A stretch of 50,398 nt of DNA, taken from positions 1 to 50,398 of the forward strand of contig CANFWH010000012.1 in the NCBI GenBank assembly GCA_947450645.1. The letters are read 5' to 3'. The notes under the pieces were generated by a model. It did not search any database and had not been told where the DNA came from. It saw only the letters and a list, made by a program, of their open reading frames with translations. This DNA comes from Comamonadaceae bacterium (GTDB taxonomy: Bacteria > Pseudomonadota > Gammaproteobacteria > Burkholderiales > Burkholderiaceae_C). Of the stretch, positions 8,864-16,918 are shown in pieces. Positions within the stretch are counted from its first letter, which is position 1; each line of letters starts with the position of its first letter. The translations under genes and the position numbers were made by a program.

Positions 8864-10123
8864 TTATTGGTCCGCACTTGGATTTTGACGTTCATGAGGG
8901 CGCTTAATTGTGTCGACCAATTCATCCTCTTTTAAAATCAACACCAACCTCTTGTAGAGGTACGTGCGACTAATATCAATATTTTTAGCTGCCGCCGCTT
9001 TGTTACCCTTGGCACCAAGCATGGCCGCCTTAATCATTTCATCAGTTACCAAATGCATCTTGCTCGCTGAGACAACTCGTGGCTTTGAGTAACTGCCGAT
9101 GTAGGCGCCGGCCTTTTGTACTTTGCTATGGCCCGCAGCTTCAGCAACAATAATTTCAGCCAATTTTTGAACCTCTGTTTTGTCTTTTGCACGGCGCGCA
9201 TATTCTTTAGCCTCGCCGATTTGCTTGACAAGCTTAATAGGAGCCTGCTCTCCACTGGCGTATTGATAAAGATTTTGCAATGCCTGGTGACGCAGGCCAT
9301 GACTGGTCACGCCAAGCTCGCCTTTTGTTAAGCCAACGCGCTTGCAAACGTAGTAGTAATGGTTTCGCCATTGCTCTAAGCTGTACTGGACTGGTATGGT
9401 GCTGCCACTTTTTTGATTGGCGTAGCGCGCGGCCAAATCGAGAACGGCCTTTTGATGGTCGTCCAAGACTGGTGAAACACGCGACCGCTTCGCCTTCGTA
9501 CCATCTTGAACTCTGAGCCAAAGCATTTCTTCTATGCCTACAAAACCTTTACGTGGTTTGAGCAAGAAGGATTCTTGAGCGCGAAGCCCAAATGCCTGTT
9601 GAAGCAACAGCTGCACGCCAAAATAAGGATCAAGCATGAACGCTTTTTCGATAACGGCGCCTGCGTCGACATTGTTGCCACTCCAACTTTTGTCTTCAGT
9701 AGCAACGCTGCTCCTTCGCGTCATCCCACTCAACGCAACGATGGAATCTGTCGAAGGTACAAGTTTTGGTTTGCCAATCCATTTTGAAAGTGATCGCAAA
9801 TGTGACAGCTTATTTTCGATAGCGCCAATAGTGTTACCGGCGCTTCGCCACTGCGCGCAAAGAATTTCGATTTGCTTGGTCTCGATATGCCATAGACTTT
9901 TAATTGCCGAGTCTGGCAATTCGCGCAGTGCTATCACCAAGTTGATGATGGCTCTGCATTTTGATCCTTGCGTTTTGTACGACAGTGGAGAATCTGTCGT
10001 TCGGCTTGAAGATGTCGGTGCGCTCAGTTTCTTTTTGAAGAGTTCAATTAGCTGCGCGCCAACTCGTGTTGCTCGAAGTCCAGCGCGATCGATATCTTTA
10101 CTCCAGTTGTGGTCGTTGCTCAT
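8864..10123 (-). CDS. Tyrosine recombinase with C-terminal Fis-like helix-turn-helix
   Basis: A 419-residue site-specific recombinase. It has an N-terminal SAM-like region (about 20-125) and a catalytic domain with Arg181 (FGLRAQES), His275 and Arg278 (SHGLRH), His332 (AGHSKVQ) and the nucleophile candidate Tyr341 (GAYIGSY). The C-terminal 60 residues hold a Fis-type helix-turn-helix (NKAAAAKNIDISRTYLYKRL, about 374-393), an unusual addition. The ATG at 10123 is preceded by GAAAGGAAAAAA. An upstream reading-frame extension of 58 residues looks noncoding. It resembles integrases found in proteobacterial islands and plasmids. Its target site is unknown; it may move the neighbouring CRISPR-Cas island or be a relic. 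Confidence 0.85.
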   Translation of the reverse strand: MSNDHNWSKDIDRAGLRATRVGAQLIELFKKKLSAPTSSSRTTDSPLSYKTQGSKCRAIINLVIALRELPDSAIKSLWHIETKQIEILCAQWRSAGNTIGAIENKLSHLRSLSKWIGKPKLVPSTDSIVALSGMTRRSSVATEDKSWSGNNVDAGAVIEKAFMLDPYFGVQLLLQQAFGLRAQESFLLKPRKGFVGIEEMLWLRVQDGTKAKRSRVSPVLDDHQKAVLDLAARYANQKSGSTIPVQYSLEQWRNHYYYVCKRVGLTKGELGVTSHGLRHQALQNLYQYASGEQAPIKLVKQIGEAKEYARRAKDKTEVQKLAEIIVAEAAGHSKVQKAGAYIGSYSKPRVVSASKMHLVTDEMIKAAMLGAKGNKAAAAKNIDISRTYLYKRLVLILKEDELVDTIKRPHERQNPSADQ

Positions 10124-10775
10124 TTTTTTCCTTTCGGGCGCAGCAGTGCTACGCCAATGCGGGTGAAGTTTGGGTTGAGGTTGCACGGCCTCGGTGTACT
10201 GCTTTAACCCAGGCAGCTTGGGGGTCGATTCCTTCAGAGTTTTCTTTGAGATACACCCTTGACTTTGACCAATCAAGTGCCCCACTTGCGTGGGCACATC
10301 AGATCCATTTATGTGGTGACGTGTTATCTCTAGCCTTTTCGCAGGCTCTGCGCGACGCAGCTGACTGGTGTGCTACCAGTGTGCGATTTATCTCCTCCAC
10401 GTGCATGGTCCTCGCGGTGTATCGGAGGACATTTGACGTGGCCGCGGCTAGGCGGAACGGAGCTTTTTGTTTATGAGCTATGGGCTTTTTTGTGCGTCGA
10501 TTTATCGACTCTTAAAAGCATCAACGCGACCTTCGCTACCGCATTTTTTGACGTGATGTACACGTTACAAATGTATTCACCATCGTGAATCACAGCGTGT
10601 ATGCACACACCAGTTTGATAAGTTATTGTTTTGACTTATATTTTTTCTAATGACCATACCCTCACCTTGAATCACAAAGTGATCGCAGGATTTTCGATAG
10701 GCTGATAAGCCATTAGATCATTCAATAATTATTCGCTTTTCCAAGCGCTACAACACGAAAAATCATGTTTAAAAA

Positions 10776-10968
10776 TTGCACCAGTGGTGCGGTAAGAAGC
10801 CTCGATATTAACCATGTTTTTTATAAATTGCATATTTTCAAAATTCAAATTCTTAACTGTTGTTAAGCAACAACAAAATTTATAAAAGTTTGCGCCTCAC
10901 AAATTTTTAATTTACTTTTAAGTTTTCCGTGGCGATAATAAGTACTTCTTACCGCACCTCGGGTGCAA
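10776..10968. repeat. 24-bp inverted repeat pair flanking about 145 bp
   Basis: Left copy 10776-10799 reads TTGCACC, three bases, then GGTGCGGTAAGAAG. The right copy 10945-10968 is its reverse complement, with two differences confined to the three-base centre (AGT against CGA). Each copy contains its own small palindrome GCACC-N3-GGTGC. Identity stops abruptly at both edges. The enclosed segment is AT-rich. This could be a pair of binding sites for a recombinase or excisionase, an operator pair, or ends of a tiny nonautonomous element. No target-site duplication is visible. Confidence 0.7.
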
Positions 10969-11102
10969 GCCTCACATAGAGGCATCAAACAAAATGACGG
11001 TATGCCGCCGCTCAAGTTCCAAGCAATCTTTTTTTGCTTTGCTAGTCTCGCAATACATTTTTCATCTTCGTTCGCGCATTTCTGCGCGTCGCTGATAGAC
11101 AA
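10863..11102 (-). CDS. Doubtful small ORF, cysteine-containing basic protein
   Basis: A possible 79-residue product starting with TTG and lacking a ribosome site. An internal ATG at 10985 would give 40 residues. The C-terminal part has several cysteines (FCLMPLCEAC) and a basic stretch (VRSTYYRHGKLKSKLK), which could suggest a small zinc-binding or DNA-binding protein. However, the frame overlaps the right copy of the 24-bp inverted repeat, and much of it is AT-rich noncoding-looking DNA. I do not recognise a family. It may be chance. Confidence 0.2.
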   Translation of the reverse strand: MSISDAQKCANEDEKCIARLAKQKKIAWNLSGGIPSFCLMPLCEACTRGAVRSTYYRHGKLKSKLKICEAQTFINFVVA

Positions 11103-11473
11103 AATAATTCAAACGTTTTATCAATCAAACCCGAAGCGCTTTGTATTGCGATATCAATTTTTGACTTGAATAGTGTCATTAAACACAGATCAGTTCATTG
11201 ATCCCTGCGCGGCAGTCGGAAATTTTCATTTCAACTAGTGCTGCTTGACATGCTTTTTAACCATTCAAACTACTTGGGTGAGTTTTGAAAAGCACCAGAC
11301 AAACGCTTTCTCTGCTCTTTGGAACACGGGCGAAGTTTTAGTTTTTAAATCGCCTCCAACGATAACAGCCCCACACCGCTCATGTGGAAAAAAGCTAGCG
11401 CATTGTGGTGCGCATTGGAGCGGCAAAAACAAATTGGAGAGGCCAGAAAACCAATCACGCGATAGGAAAAGCT

Positions 11474-11776
11474 ATGGAAACTTTAACTTGTAAAGAGGCG
11501 GCTTCGTTTCTCAAAATTCACTATGTCACTCTTTCTATTTTGGCATCCAGCGGAGTGGTGCCTGGTGCAAAAGTTGGACGGTGTTGGGTATTTTTAAAAG
11601 CCGATCTCATTACTTTTATCAAATCTAAGTACCACCCTCAATCAATCATCAATCAACTTCAGGAGCAAACATCATGTCAATTTTTAAACGCAAAGATTCC
11701 CCAAACTGGTGGATCAAAATCACAGCCCCAAATGGTCAGTGCGTACAGCAAAGCACTGCGACTACCGAAAAATTAA
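11474..11776 (+). CDS. Excisionase-like helix-turn-helix protein
   Basis: A 100-residue protein whose first 55 residues fit the excisionase/MerR-type HTH_17 fold: METLTCKEAASFLKIHYVTL, then the wing SSGVVPGAKVGRCWVFLKADLITFI. Such proteins bind attachment-site arms and direct excision, or repress the integrase gene. The ATG at 11474 has AGGAAAA upstream, better than earlier starts. The 3' end overlaps the integrase start by about 100 bp in another frame, so the last 30 residues may be an unstructured run-off. The xis-int pair reads toward the tRNA. Moderately sure. Confidence 0.75.
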   Translation: METLTCKEAASFLKIHYVTLSILASSGVVPGAKVGRCWVFLKADLITFIKSKYHPQSIINQLQEQTSCQFLNAKIPQTGGSKSQPQMVSAYSKALRLPKN

Positions 11777-12690
11777 AGGCAAAAGAGTTTCACGACAAAC
11801 TTAAAGCAATGTTGTGGGATCAACATCGACTAGGCATCAAACCCTCACGCACTTGGCACGAAGTAGTGCTGCGATGGATTCAAGAAACCAATGACAAAGT
11901 GACGCATGAAGGAGATCTCGCCAAGTTGCGTTGGTTAGATCCATTTCTTGGCCATCTCAAATTGGACGATATCAATCTTGCGGTGATTGACTCAATAAGA
12001 TCGGCAAAACTCAAAGAAGTAAAGAAGCCAACCGTGAACCGTTATTTGGCATTGGTGCGATCTATTTTGCGTAAAGCTCGCGACGAATGGGAGTGGGTTG
12101 ACAAAGTTCCAAAGATAAAACTTTTTAAAGAAACGGCAGACAAAGAGCACGCATTAACTGCAGAGCAGGCTCAGCGTTTACTAAGTGAGCTCCCAACTCA
12201 TCAACATGAAACTGTGCTTTTTGCTTTGGCGACGGGCTTGCGGCAAAGCAACATACTAAAGCTAGAGTGGTCAAAAGTTGATCTATTACGACGGCATGCA
12301 TGGGTGCCAGGTATTAGCTCCAAAAACGGAAAACCTATCGCTGTGCCATTAAATGAAATGGCAGTGGAAGTGTTGATTCGACAAAAAGGCAAGCACGCAA
12401 CTCGAGTATTCACGTATCGGGGTAAACCCATAGCCAATGCAAATACAAAAGCCTGGAAACGTGCACTTAACCGCGCAGAAATTACGGGATTCCGCTGGCA
12501 TGATTTACGACACACTTGGGCAACATGGCAGCGACAAGCTGGAACACCTACGCATGAGCTACAGCGACTAGGTGGCTGGAGGACTGGTGCAATGGTTGAA
12601 CGTTATGCTCACATTGCTCCAGATCATCTATCAATAGCTGCTGGAAGAATTGATGGAATTCTGTCCACTGCTACGATCCAGCTACGCTGA
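11674..12690 (+). CDS. Tyrosine integrase next to tRNA
   Basis: A 338-residue phage/island-type integrase. The N-terminal arm-binding part (MSIFKRKDSPNWWIKITAPN) and core-binding SAM-like domain (about 55-150) precede the catalytic domain. That domain has Arg190 (ATGLRQSN), His276 and Arg279 (HDLRHTWATW), Trp302 in GGWRT and the nucleophile Tyr311 (ERYAHIAP). All residues needed for strand exchange are present. It ends 45 bp from the 3' end of a tRNA gene, the standard position for an integrase that uses the tRNA 3' part as attB. The element would then extend leftward and include the second recombinase and perhaps the CRISPR-Cas locus. Confidence 0.93.
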   Translation: MSIFKRKDSPNWWIKITAPNGQCVQQSTATTEKLKAKEFHDKLKAMLWDQHRLGIKPSRTWHEVVLRWIQETNDKVTHEGDLAKLRWLDPFLGHLKLDDINLAVIDSIRSAKLKEVKKPTVNRYLALVRSILRKARDEWEWVDKVPKIKLFKETADKEHALTAEQAQRLLSELPTHQHETVLFALATGLRQSNILKLEWSKVDLLRRHAWVPGISSKNGKPIAVPLNEMAVEVLIRQKGKHATRVFTYRGKPIANANTKAWKRALNRAEITGFRWHDLRHTWATWQRQAGTPTHELQRLGGWRTGAMVERYAHIAPDHLSIAAGRIDGILSTATIQLR

Positions 12691-12696
12691 CAAAGG

Positions 12697-12730
12697 AGTA
12701 AGGGTTTGCAATCTCTTGCAAACCCTTACT
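12697..12730. repeat. Perfect 15-bp inverted repeat between integrase and tRNA
   Basis: AGTAAGGGTTTGCAA, a TCTC loop and the exact reverse complement. There is no T-run on either side, so it is not a textbook terminator, although it could still stop convergent transcripts. Its position 6 bp from the end of the tRNA gene is where attachment-site arms or the tRNA transcript end would lie. Confidence 0.7.
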
Positions 12731-12735
12731 GGACG

Positions 12736-12812
12736 TGGTGGGCCGTGTAGGACTCGAACCTACGACCAAAGGATTATGAGTCCTCTGCTCTAACCAACTG
12801 AGCTAACGGCCC
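12736..12812 (-). tRNA. tRNA with CAU anticodon, probably tRNA-Met (elongator)
   Basis: A 77-nt cloverleaf on the minus strand with encoded CCA. The acceptor is GGGCCGT/ACGGCCC, followed by T8-A9, D-arm GCTC...GAGC and anticodon loop CTCATAA (anticodon CAT). The T-arm is GTAGG-TTCGAGT-CCTAC. The T54-T55-C56 and other conserved positions are present. CAT also occurs in the lysidine-modified tRNA-Ile, so Met is the likelier but not the only reading; it is not an initiator by its acceptor and D-arm. Its 3' end faces the integrase. Confidence 0.92.
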
Positions 12813-12876
12813 CACTTTCAAACATGGGTGTCCGATTCTAGCCGCCGCGATTCGGTCAGCCCGTTACAGTTAGCGC

Positions 12877-13788
12877 ATGAACCACTCCAACACCGCCGTG
12901 CCCAAGCCTTGGTTACTGCTTTTTGTCACCATTGCTGCCATTTGGGGCAGTTCCTTTTTGTTTATGCGCGTTGCGGGGCTGGAGTTTGGCGTCTTCCCAA
13001 GCGCATGTTTACGTATGACTATTGGGGCGCTGGTGATGCTGCCACTATTGGCGGGGCGTGGTCTCTTAGGTCAGTTTTTTGCCAATTGGAAGCCTATTTT
13101 TCTGGTCAGCCTTGTCAATGCGGCTATGCCCTTTGCCTGCTATTCGTTCGCTGTGCTGCACATCACAACTGGACTGGCCGCTATTTTGAATGCGACCGTG
13201 CCCATGTTTTCCGCTTTGGTTGCATGGCTATGGCTGGGGCAGCGCCTGAGTCTTCTGCGCGTGATTGGCGTCGCGCTTGGCTTTGCAGGCATTGCGCTCT
13301 TAGTTGGAGGGCAGGCTGGCCTACGAGGAGACGCGCTGTGGCTATCGGTTTTGTCGATCTTGGCTTGCTTGCTGGCGGCGCTGTGCTACGGCGTTTCGGG
13401 TAACGCCATTAAGGAGCGGCTCTCGCACTTACATCCGTGGGTCATTGCTGGCGGAACGATGCTGGGCGCGGCTTTGTGGCTAGCCGTGCCAAGTTTGCTG
13501 ACAATGCCAGCGACGATGCCAAGCGCCAAGGCGTGGGGCGCAATGACCATCGTCGGCGTGCTGTGCAGCGCGATTGCGTTTATGCTTTACTTTGAGTTGA
13601 TGCAGCGCGCCGACGCGACTAAGACCATGAGCGTGACGTACCTGATTCCTGTGTTTGCTGTGATTTATGGCGTGCTGTTTTTAGATGAGCATCTCACGCC
13701 GTGGATGCTGATGTGCGCGGCCATCATTGCGCTAGGGACGGCGCTGGCAACGGGGCTGATTAAGCGGCAAGCTCCCAGCGCGGCTTGA
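12877..13788 (+). CDS. DMT-superfamily permease with two EamA domains
   Basis: A 303-residue inner-membrane protein with about ten hydrophobic segments in two EamA repeats (about 12-145 and 155-295). It begins with [21 protein letters not shown], the classic EamA first helix, and repeats the pattern with the conserved Pro and Gly positions ([20 protein letters not shown] near the C-terminus). Members export or import small metabolites such as amino acids; the substrate cannot be told. Its 3' end overlaps the tsaD 3' end by 29 bp in convergent orientation. Confidence 0.9.
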   Translation: MNHSNTAVPKPWLLLFVTIAAIWGSSFLFMRVAGLEFGVFPSACLRMTIGALVMLPLLAGRGLLGQFFANWKPIFLVSLVNAAMPFACYSFAVLHITTGLAAILNATVPMFSALVAWLWLGQRLSLLRVIGVALGFAGIALLVGGQAGLRGDALWLSVLSILACLLAALCYGVSGNAIKERLSHLHPWVIAGGTMLGAALWLAVPSLLTMPATMPSAKAWGAMTIVGVLCSAIAFMLYFELMQRADATKTMSVTYLIPVFAVIYGVLFLDEHLTPWMLMCAAIIALGTALATGLIKRQAPSAA

Positions 13789-14815
13789 CAGCAAAGGAGT
13801 AATCCTTGGATGGTTTTGCGACGCCCGCTTGGATTCGGAGCGCCGCCGCCAGCGCAATCATGGCGCCGTTGTCAGTGCAAAGCCTCAGCTCGGGATAGTG
13901 AACGCGGATGTTGCGCTTGGCGCACTCGGCGTTTAACGACTCGCGCAAATGCTGATTGGCACCTACGCCGCCTGCCACCACTAACCGCCGCAGACCAGAT
14001 CCAACAAGGGCTGCGAGCGATTTTTTGACCAAGCACTCGACAATCGCCGCTTGCGTTGATGCCGCCACATCAACAATTTGTGTTTCGGTTAGCTCTTGCG
14101 ACTGCCCAGCCAGTACATTCGCATCCTTAATTTTTTTAACTTGCGTCAACACCGCCGTCTTCAATCCAGCAAACGAAAAATCGAGATTGCCGCTATGCAA
14201 CAACGGACGCGGCAACTTATAGGCCTTGGGATCGCCTTGCTCGGCAAGCCTTGCCAGCATCGGCCCGCCAGGGTAGTCGAGTCCTAGCAATTTGGCGGAT
14301 TTATCGAATGCTTCGCCCGCTGCGTCGTCAATGGTTTCGCCTAAGATTTTGTAACTGCCAACGCTATCGACCTGCATCAGCTGCGTGTGGCCACCCGAGA
14401 CCAAGAGCGCGATGAAGGGAAACTTTGGTGGGTCAGCGCTTAAAAACGGACTTAGCAAGTGGCCTTCTAAGTGGTGCACGCCCAGCACGGGCACGTCCAG
14501 CGCGGCTCCCAGAGCACAGGCCGCGCCAGCGCCCACCAGTAGCGCCCCCGCGAGACCTGGTCCTTGCGTAAACGCCACCACGTCCACGCTAGAGAGCGGC
14601 CTGCAAGCCTTATCCAGCGTGGCCTGCAGCAGTGGCAAAACACGCCTAATGTGGTCACGGCTCGCCAGCTCGGGCACCACGCCACCATAAGGCTGGTGCA
14701 TTTTGATTTGGCTATGCAGTTCATCCGCCAGCAATACGGGCGGTGCATCGCCCAGCACTTCGACCAACGCCACGCCTGTTTCATCGCAAGAGGATTCGAT
14801 ACCGAGAATTAGCAT
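13760..14815 (-). CDS. tsaD: tRNA N6-adenosine threonylcarbamoyltransferase TsaD
   Basis: A 351-residue TsaD (Gcp/YgjD), which transfers threonylcarbamoyl from TC-AMP to A37 of ANN-decoding tRNAs, working with TsaB and TsaE. The ASKHA fold starts [17 protein letters not shown]. The metal ligands are His115 and His119 (VHHLEGH), and the phosphate loop VSGGHTQ (139-145) follows. The C-terminal region [10 protein letters not shown] and the DNGAMIA motif are intact. The start overlaps the end of the upstream glycosyltransferase fragment by 7 bp (ATGCTAA). An essential gene in most bacteria. Confidence 0.97.
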   Translation of the reverse strand: MLILGIESSCDETGVALVEVLGDAPPVLLADELHSQIKMHQPYGGVVPELASRDHIRRVLPLLQATLDKACRPLSSVDVVAFTQGPGLAGALLVGAGAACALGAALDVPVLGVHHLEGHLLSPFLSADPPKFPFIALLVSGGHTQLMQVDSVGSYKILGETIDDAAGEAFDKSAKLLGLDYPGGPMLARLAEQGDPKAYKLPRPLLHSGNLDFSFAGLKTAVLTQVKKIKDANVLAGQSQELTETQIVDVAASTQAAIVECLVKKSLAALVGSGLRRLVVAGGVGANQHLRESLNAECAKRNIRVHYPELRLCTDNGAMIALAAALRIQAGVAKPSKDYSFAVKPRWELAA

Positions 14816-16350
14816 GTTTCATCTACATTGGCACTGGTGCAGGCCATGCTGGATAAGGCTTGTAGGGCATCTTTTAGATCAATCAACACATCATCCCAGT
14901 CGCTATCGGTAGTTTGCCTGAAGAGTCGCATCCCCTTTGGATACCACGGCGAGTCGTCTCTATCGTTTAGCCAACGCCAATCGGTCTCGATGCGTGGAAT
15001 CATCACCCAGCAAGGCACGCCAAGCGCCCCAGCCACATGCACGATGGCTGTATCTACGCTGATGATGAGATCGAGTTCGCTCACCAGCGCTGCACCATCC
15101 GCAAAATCCACCAGCTGCGAGCCCCATTCCACTATCGGTTGATCGGCAGGCGGGTTTTGTGCCTCTAGCGCCGCCTCACCCGTTTGCAAGCTGATAAAGC
15201 TCACGCCCTGCACATCCCACAACGGGCGCAGCACAGCGAGATTTTTTAGCGAGCGATTGTGATCGTTGCCGTGCTCAGGACTACCACGCCACGCGATACC
15301 AATTTTGAGCGTTTGTGCGGGCAATTCAGTCGCGATGCGTGCTCGCCAAGCCATGCGGGATATGGCCTGCGGGGCAATATATGGAATTGGTGCAGGCAAA
15401 TTATTTAGCCTAATGCCCAGTGCGCTTGGCAAGCTTTGCCCATAGCACCAATAGTCGTGCAGCGGCCAGACGTCATTCATATCGTCCACAGACATCACAT
15501 CGTCCACACCAGGCACGGTTTGCAAAAGTGTTTTAACAGCAGGCTGACACAAGATGGCGACACGCGACGCGCCGCGTGCTTTTAATGTGGCTGCGAATCG
15601 GGCAAACATGATCTCGTCACCATAACCTTGTTCGCGAAAGATGATGATCGACTTACCTTCTAGCGACTCCCCTGCCCACCTTGGGAACGGCGCATTGTGC
15701 GACATGCGAAGCGGCTCACCTTCGCTTACTAAGTAGCGCGACTCAAACAGCGCCCAACCTTCCTCGTATCGCCCCAGTGCAAGCAGCAGCGCGCCGTAGT
15801 TCATGCGCCCTTCGCTAAAGCCGGGGTTAATTACCATCATGCGCTTGAATGCCGCTTCAGACTCTTCAAAACGCTTTTCCCAGCGCATGAGCATCCCAAT
15901 GTTGTGGTGACTATAAAAATTATGAGGGGCGTACTGCACCGTCCGTAGGTAAAAGGCCAATGCTTCCGCACGGCGGCCCTGCCCTGTCAGCCACGCACCT
16001 AGCGGCCAGTACACCTCTTCATAGGTGGGCGCTAGCTCAAAAATACGCCACATCAAAGCTTCAAACGCTGGCGTGTCACCCATGTCTTTAAAGCGCATCG
16101 CCGAAGCCATCATCCACTGCGCGGCCGTTTGCACGCGCTCACGCAAAAATTGCAGCTCGTACCCAACAAAGTCATCCCATACACAAGGTGGATAACTAAA
16201 GTGCACCTTAAGCTCGGCATGTTCATTGGAAACATAAAAGCGATTCACAGCATCGGAGTAAACAAACTCGTAACCTTGCGCCAACAAATATGGCTCCCAA
16301 GCCTCGTAGTTCGGCGTCGGCACACCAGGCACTGTACTTCTCCAGCACAA
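14809..16350 (-). CDS. C-terminal part of a frameshifted FkbM-TPR-GT9-like protein
   Basis: As an open frame this gives up to 513 residues. Residues from about 12 ([20 protein letters not shown]) complete the C-terminal strand of an FkbM methyltransferase whose front half lies in the next gene. TPR-like helices follow (about 95-220, for example [27 protein letters not shown]), then a GT9-like domain with a heptosyltransferase-type donor motif ([25 protein letters not shown]) and the ending [16 protein letters not shown]. That ending is shared with the large duplicated protein at 36-39 kb. The apparent ATG start is unlikely to be genuine. A glycosyl-transferring role is inferred. Confidence 0.8.
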   Translation of the reverse strand: MCWRSTVPGVPTPNYEAWEPYLLAQGYEFVYSDAVNRFYVSNEHAELKVHFSYPPCVWDDFVGYELQFLRERVQTAAQWMMASAMRFKDMGDTPAFEALMWRIFELAPTYEEVYWPLGAWLTGQGRRAEALAFYLRTVQYAPHNFYSHHNIGMLMRWEKRFEESEAAFKRMMVINPGFSEGRMNYGALLLALGRYEEGWALFESRYLVSEGEPLRMSHNAPFPRWAGESLEGKSIIIFREQGYGDEIMFARFAATLKARGASRVAILCQPAVKTLLQTVPGVDDVMSVDDMNDVWPLHDYWCYGQSLPSALGIRLNNLPAPIPYIAPQAISRMAWRARIATELPAQTLKIGIAWRGSPEHGNDHNRSLKNLAVLRPLWDVQGVSFISLQTGEAALEAQNPPADQPIVEWGSQLVDFADGAALVSELDLIISVDTAIVHVAGALGVPCWVMIPRIETDWRWLNDRDDSPWYPKGMRLFRQTTDSDWDDVLIDLKDALQALSSMACTSANVDETC

Positions 16351-16855
16351 CTAGCCACGGGTGATAGCGCGTCCAATCCAAGCCGCGCAGCACGTCCTTT
16401 TCGGCACCCTCCACATCAATGCTCAGCAAATGAATATCGCTCGCTGCTCGTCCAGCCAACGCCAAATGATCTAGCACCGCTGTCAAAGTATGCATGGGCA
16501 CAATGTGCTCACTCATCGCCAAGCCACGCTGCATGTAGTCCCGCACGTAGTCGGCATTGATTGTTGCACCTTGGCCGTAATCCACAGGCTTAAAAAGCGT
16601 CACTTCACCGTCCGTTTGCGCAATCACGGCATTAACCAGCAAGTCTTCAGGCCGCTGCTTGGACCACTCGTCATTAAAAATCGTCTGCGGCTCAATCGCC
16701 ACGCCACGCCAACCCAAGCCATATAGCGCAAAGGTGTTGCTATCTGACACGGGATGGGATGCGCCAATATCAACATAAAAGCCGTCCGCAATATGACGCA
16801 GCGCCCGTACCAACATCACGTCTTCAAAATTACGGGTATAGGAGATCATCGGCAT
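16223..16855 (-). CDS. N-terminal part of the frameshifted gene: FkbM-family methyltransferase
   Basis: The frame encodes 210 residues, of which the first 172 are a clear FkbM SAM-dependent methyltransferase: MPMISYTRNFEDVMLVRAL, the SAM motif GFYVDIGASHPVSDSN, and LLSIDVEGAEKDVLRGLDW. After PWLVVLE the frame departs from the family ([10 protein letters not shown]...), while the next frame continues it. Removing one A around 16338-16340 would join both into one 681-codon gene spanning 16855-14809. Either a real inactivating mutation or a sequence error is possible. FkbM enzymes methylate sugars or other surface and secondary metabolites. The tail after residue 172 is out-of-frame translation. 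Confidence 0.8.
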   Translation of the reverse strand: MPMISYTRNFEDVMLVRALRHIADGFYVDIGASHPVSDSNTFALYGLGWRGVAIEPQTIFNDEWSKQRPEDLLVNAVIAQTDGEVTLFKPVDYGQGATINADYVRDYMQRGLAMSEHIVPMHTLTAVLDHLALAGRAASDIHLLSIDVEGAEKDVLRGLDWTRYHPWLVVLEKYSAWCADAELRGLGAIFVGARLRVCLLRCCESLLCFQ

Positions 16856-16871
16856 AGTGTTGGATTTTAGG

Positions 16872-16888
16872 CGGCATCAAACTTGCTT
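16872..16888 (+). promoter_or_regulatory. Possible sigma-54 promoter of the kinase/phosphatase gene
   Basis: CGGCATCAAACTTGCTT fits the GG-N10-GC rule (GG 16873-16874, GC 16885-16886) with TTGCT at -12, but the -24 part is weaker than TGGCAC. It lies 31 bp before the start codon, the right distance for a short leader. The case is supported by three better matches in the same cluster. Confidence 0.45.
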
Positions 16889-16918
16889 ATCCTTACCCAT
16901 CTACGCAAGGATTTTTTT

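Larger units (their letters stand above)
10124..11473. other. Gene-poor, AT-rich island region
   Basis: About 1.35 kb without a convincing gene. The left third (10124-10500) is GC-richer and holds several inverted repeats: GTGCCC/GGGCAC around 10277-10296, ACTGGT/ACCAGT at 10364-10380, and a nested pair at 10398-10440 (CACGT...GTCCTC/GAGGAC...ACGTG). The middle (10560-11170) is very AT-rich and holds the 24-bp inverted repeat pair listed separately. Near the right end TTGACA at 11245-11250 could be a -35 box for the excisionase/integrase pair, with a poor -10. The composition differs from the flanking housekeeping genes, in keeping with acquired DNA. Decayed genes are possible, but I cannot identify any. 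Confidence 0.6.

Noticed and set aside
10066..10588. Plus-strand open frames upstream of the recombinase
   Set aside because: They partly overlap the recombinase coding start, lack ribosome sites and show no recognisable protein features.
8641..11473. Possible second copy of the tRNA 3' end (attachment site) inside the window
   Set aside because: I looked for pieces of the tRNA 3' segment to the left and found none, so the far island end is not in this window as far as I can see.
11245..11493. 82-codon plus-strand frame before the excisionase-like gene
   Set aside because: No family resemblance and no ribosome site, and it overlaps the better start at 11474; treated as upstream region.
12828..13403. 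191-codon plus-strand frame overlapping the EamA gene
   Set aside because: Out-of-frame shadow of the EamA permease, which has clear helices and family motifs.
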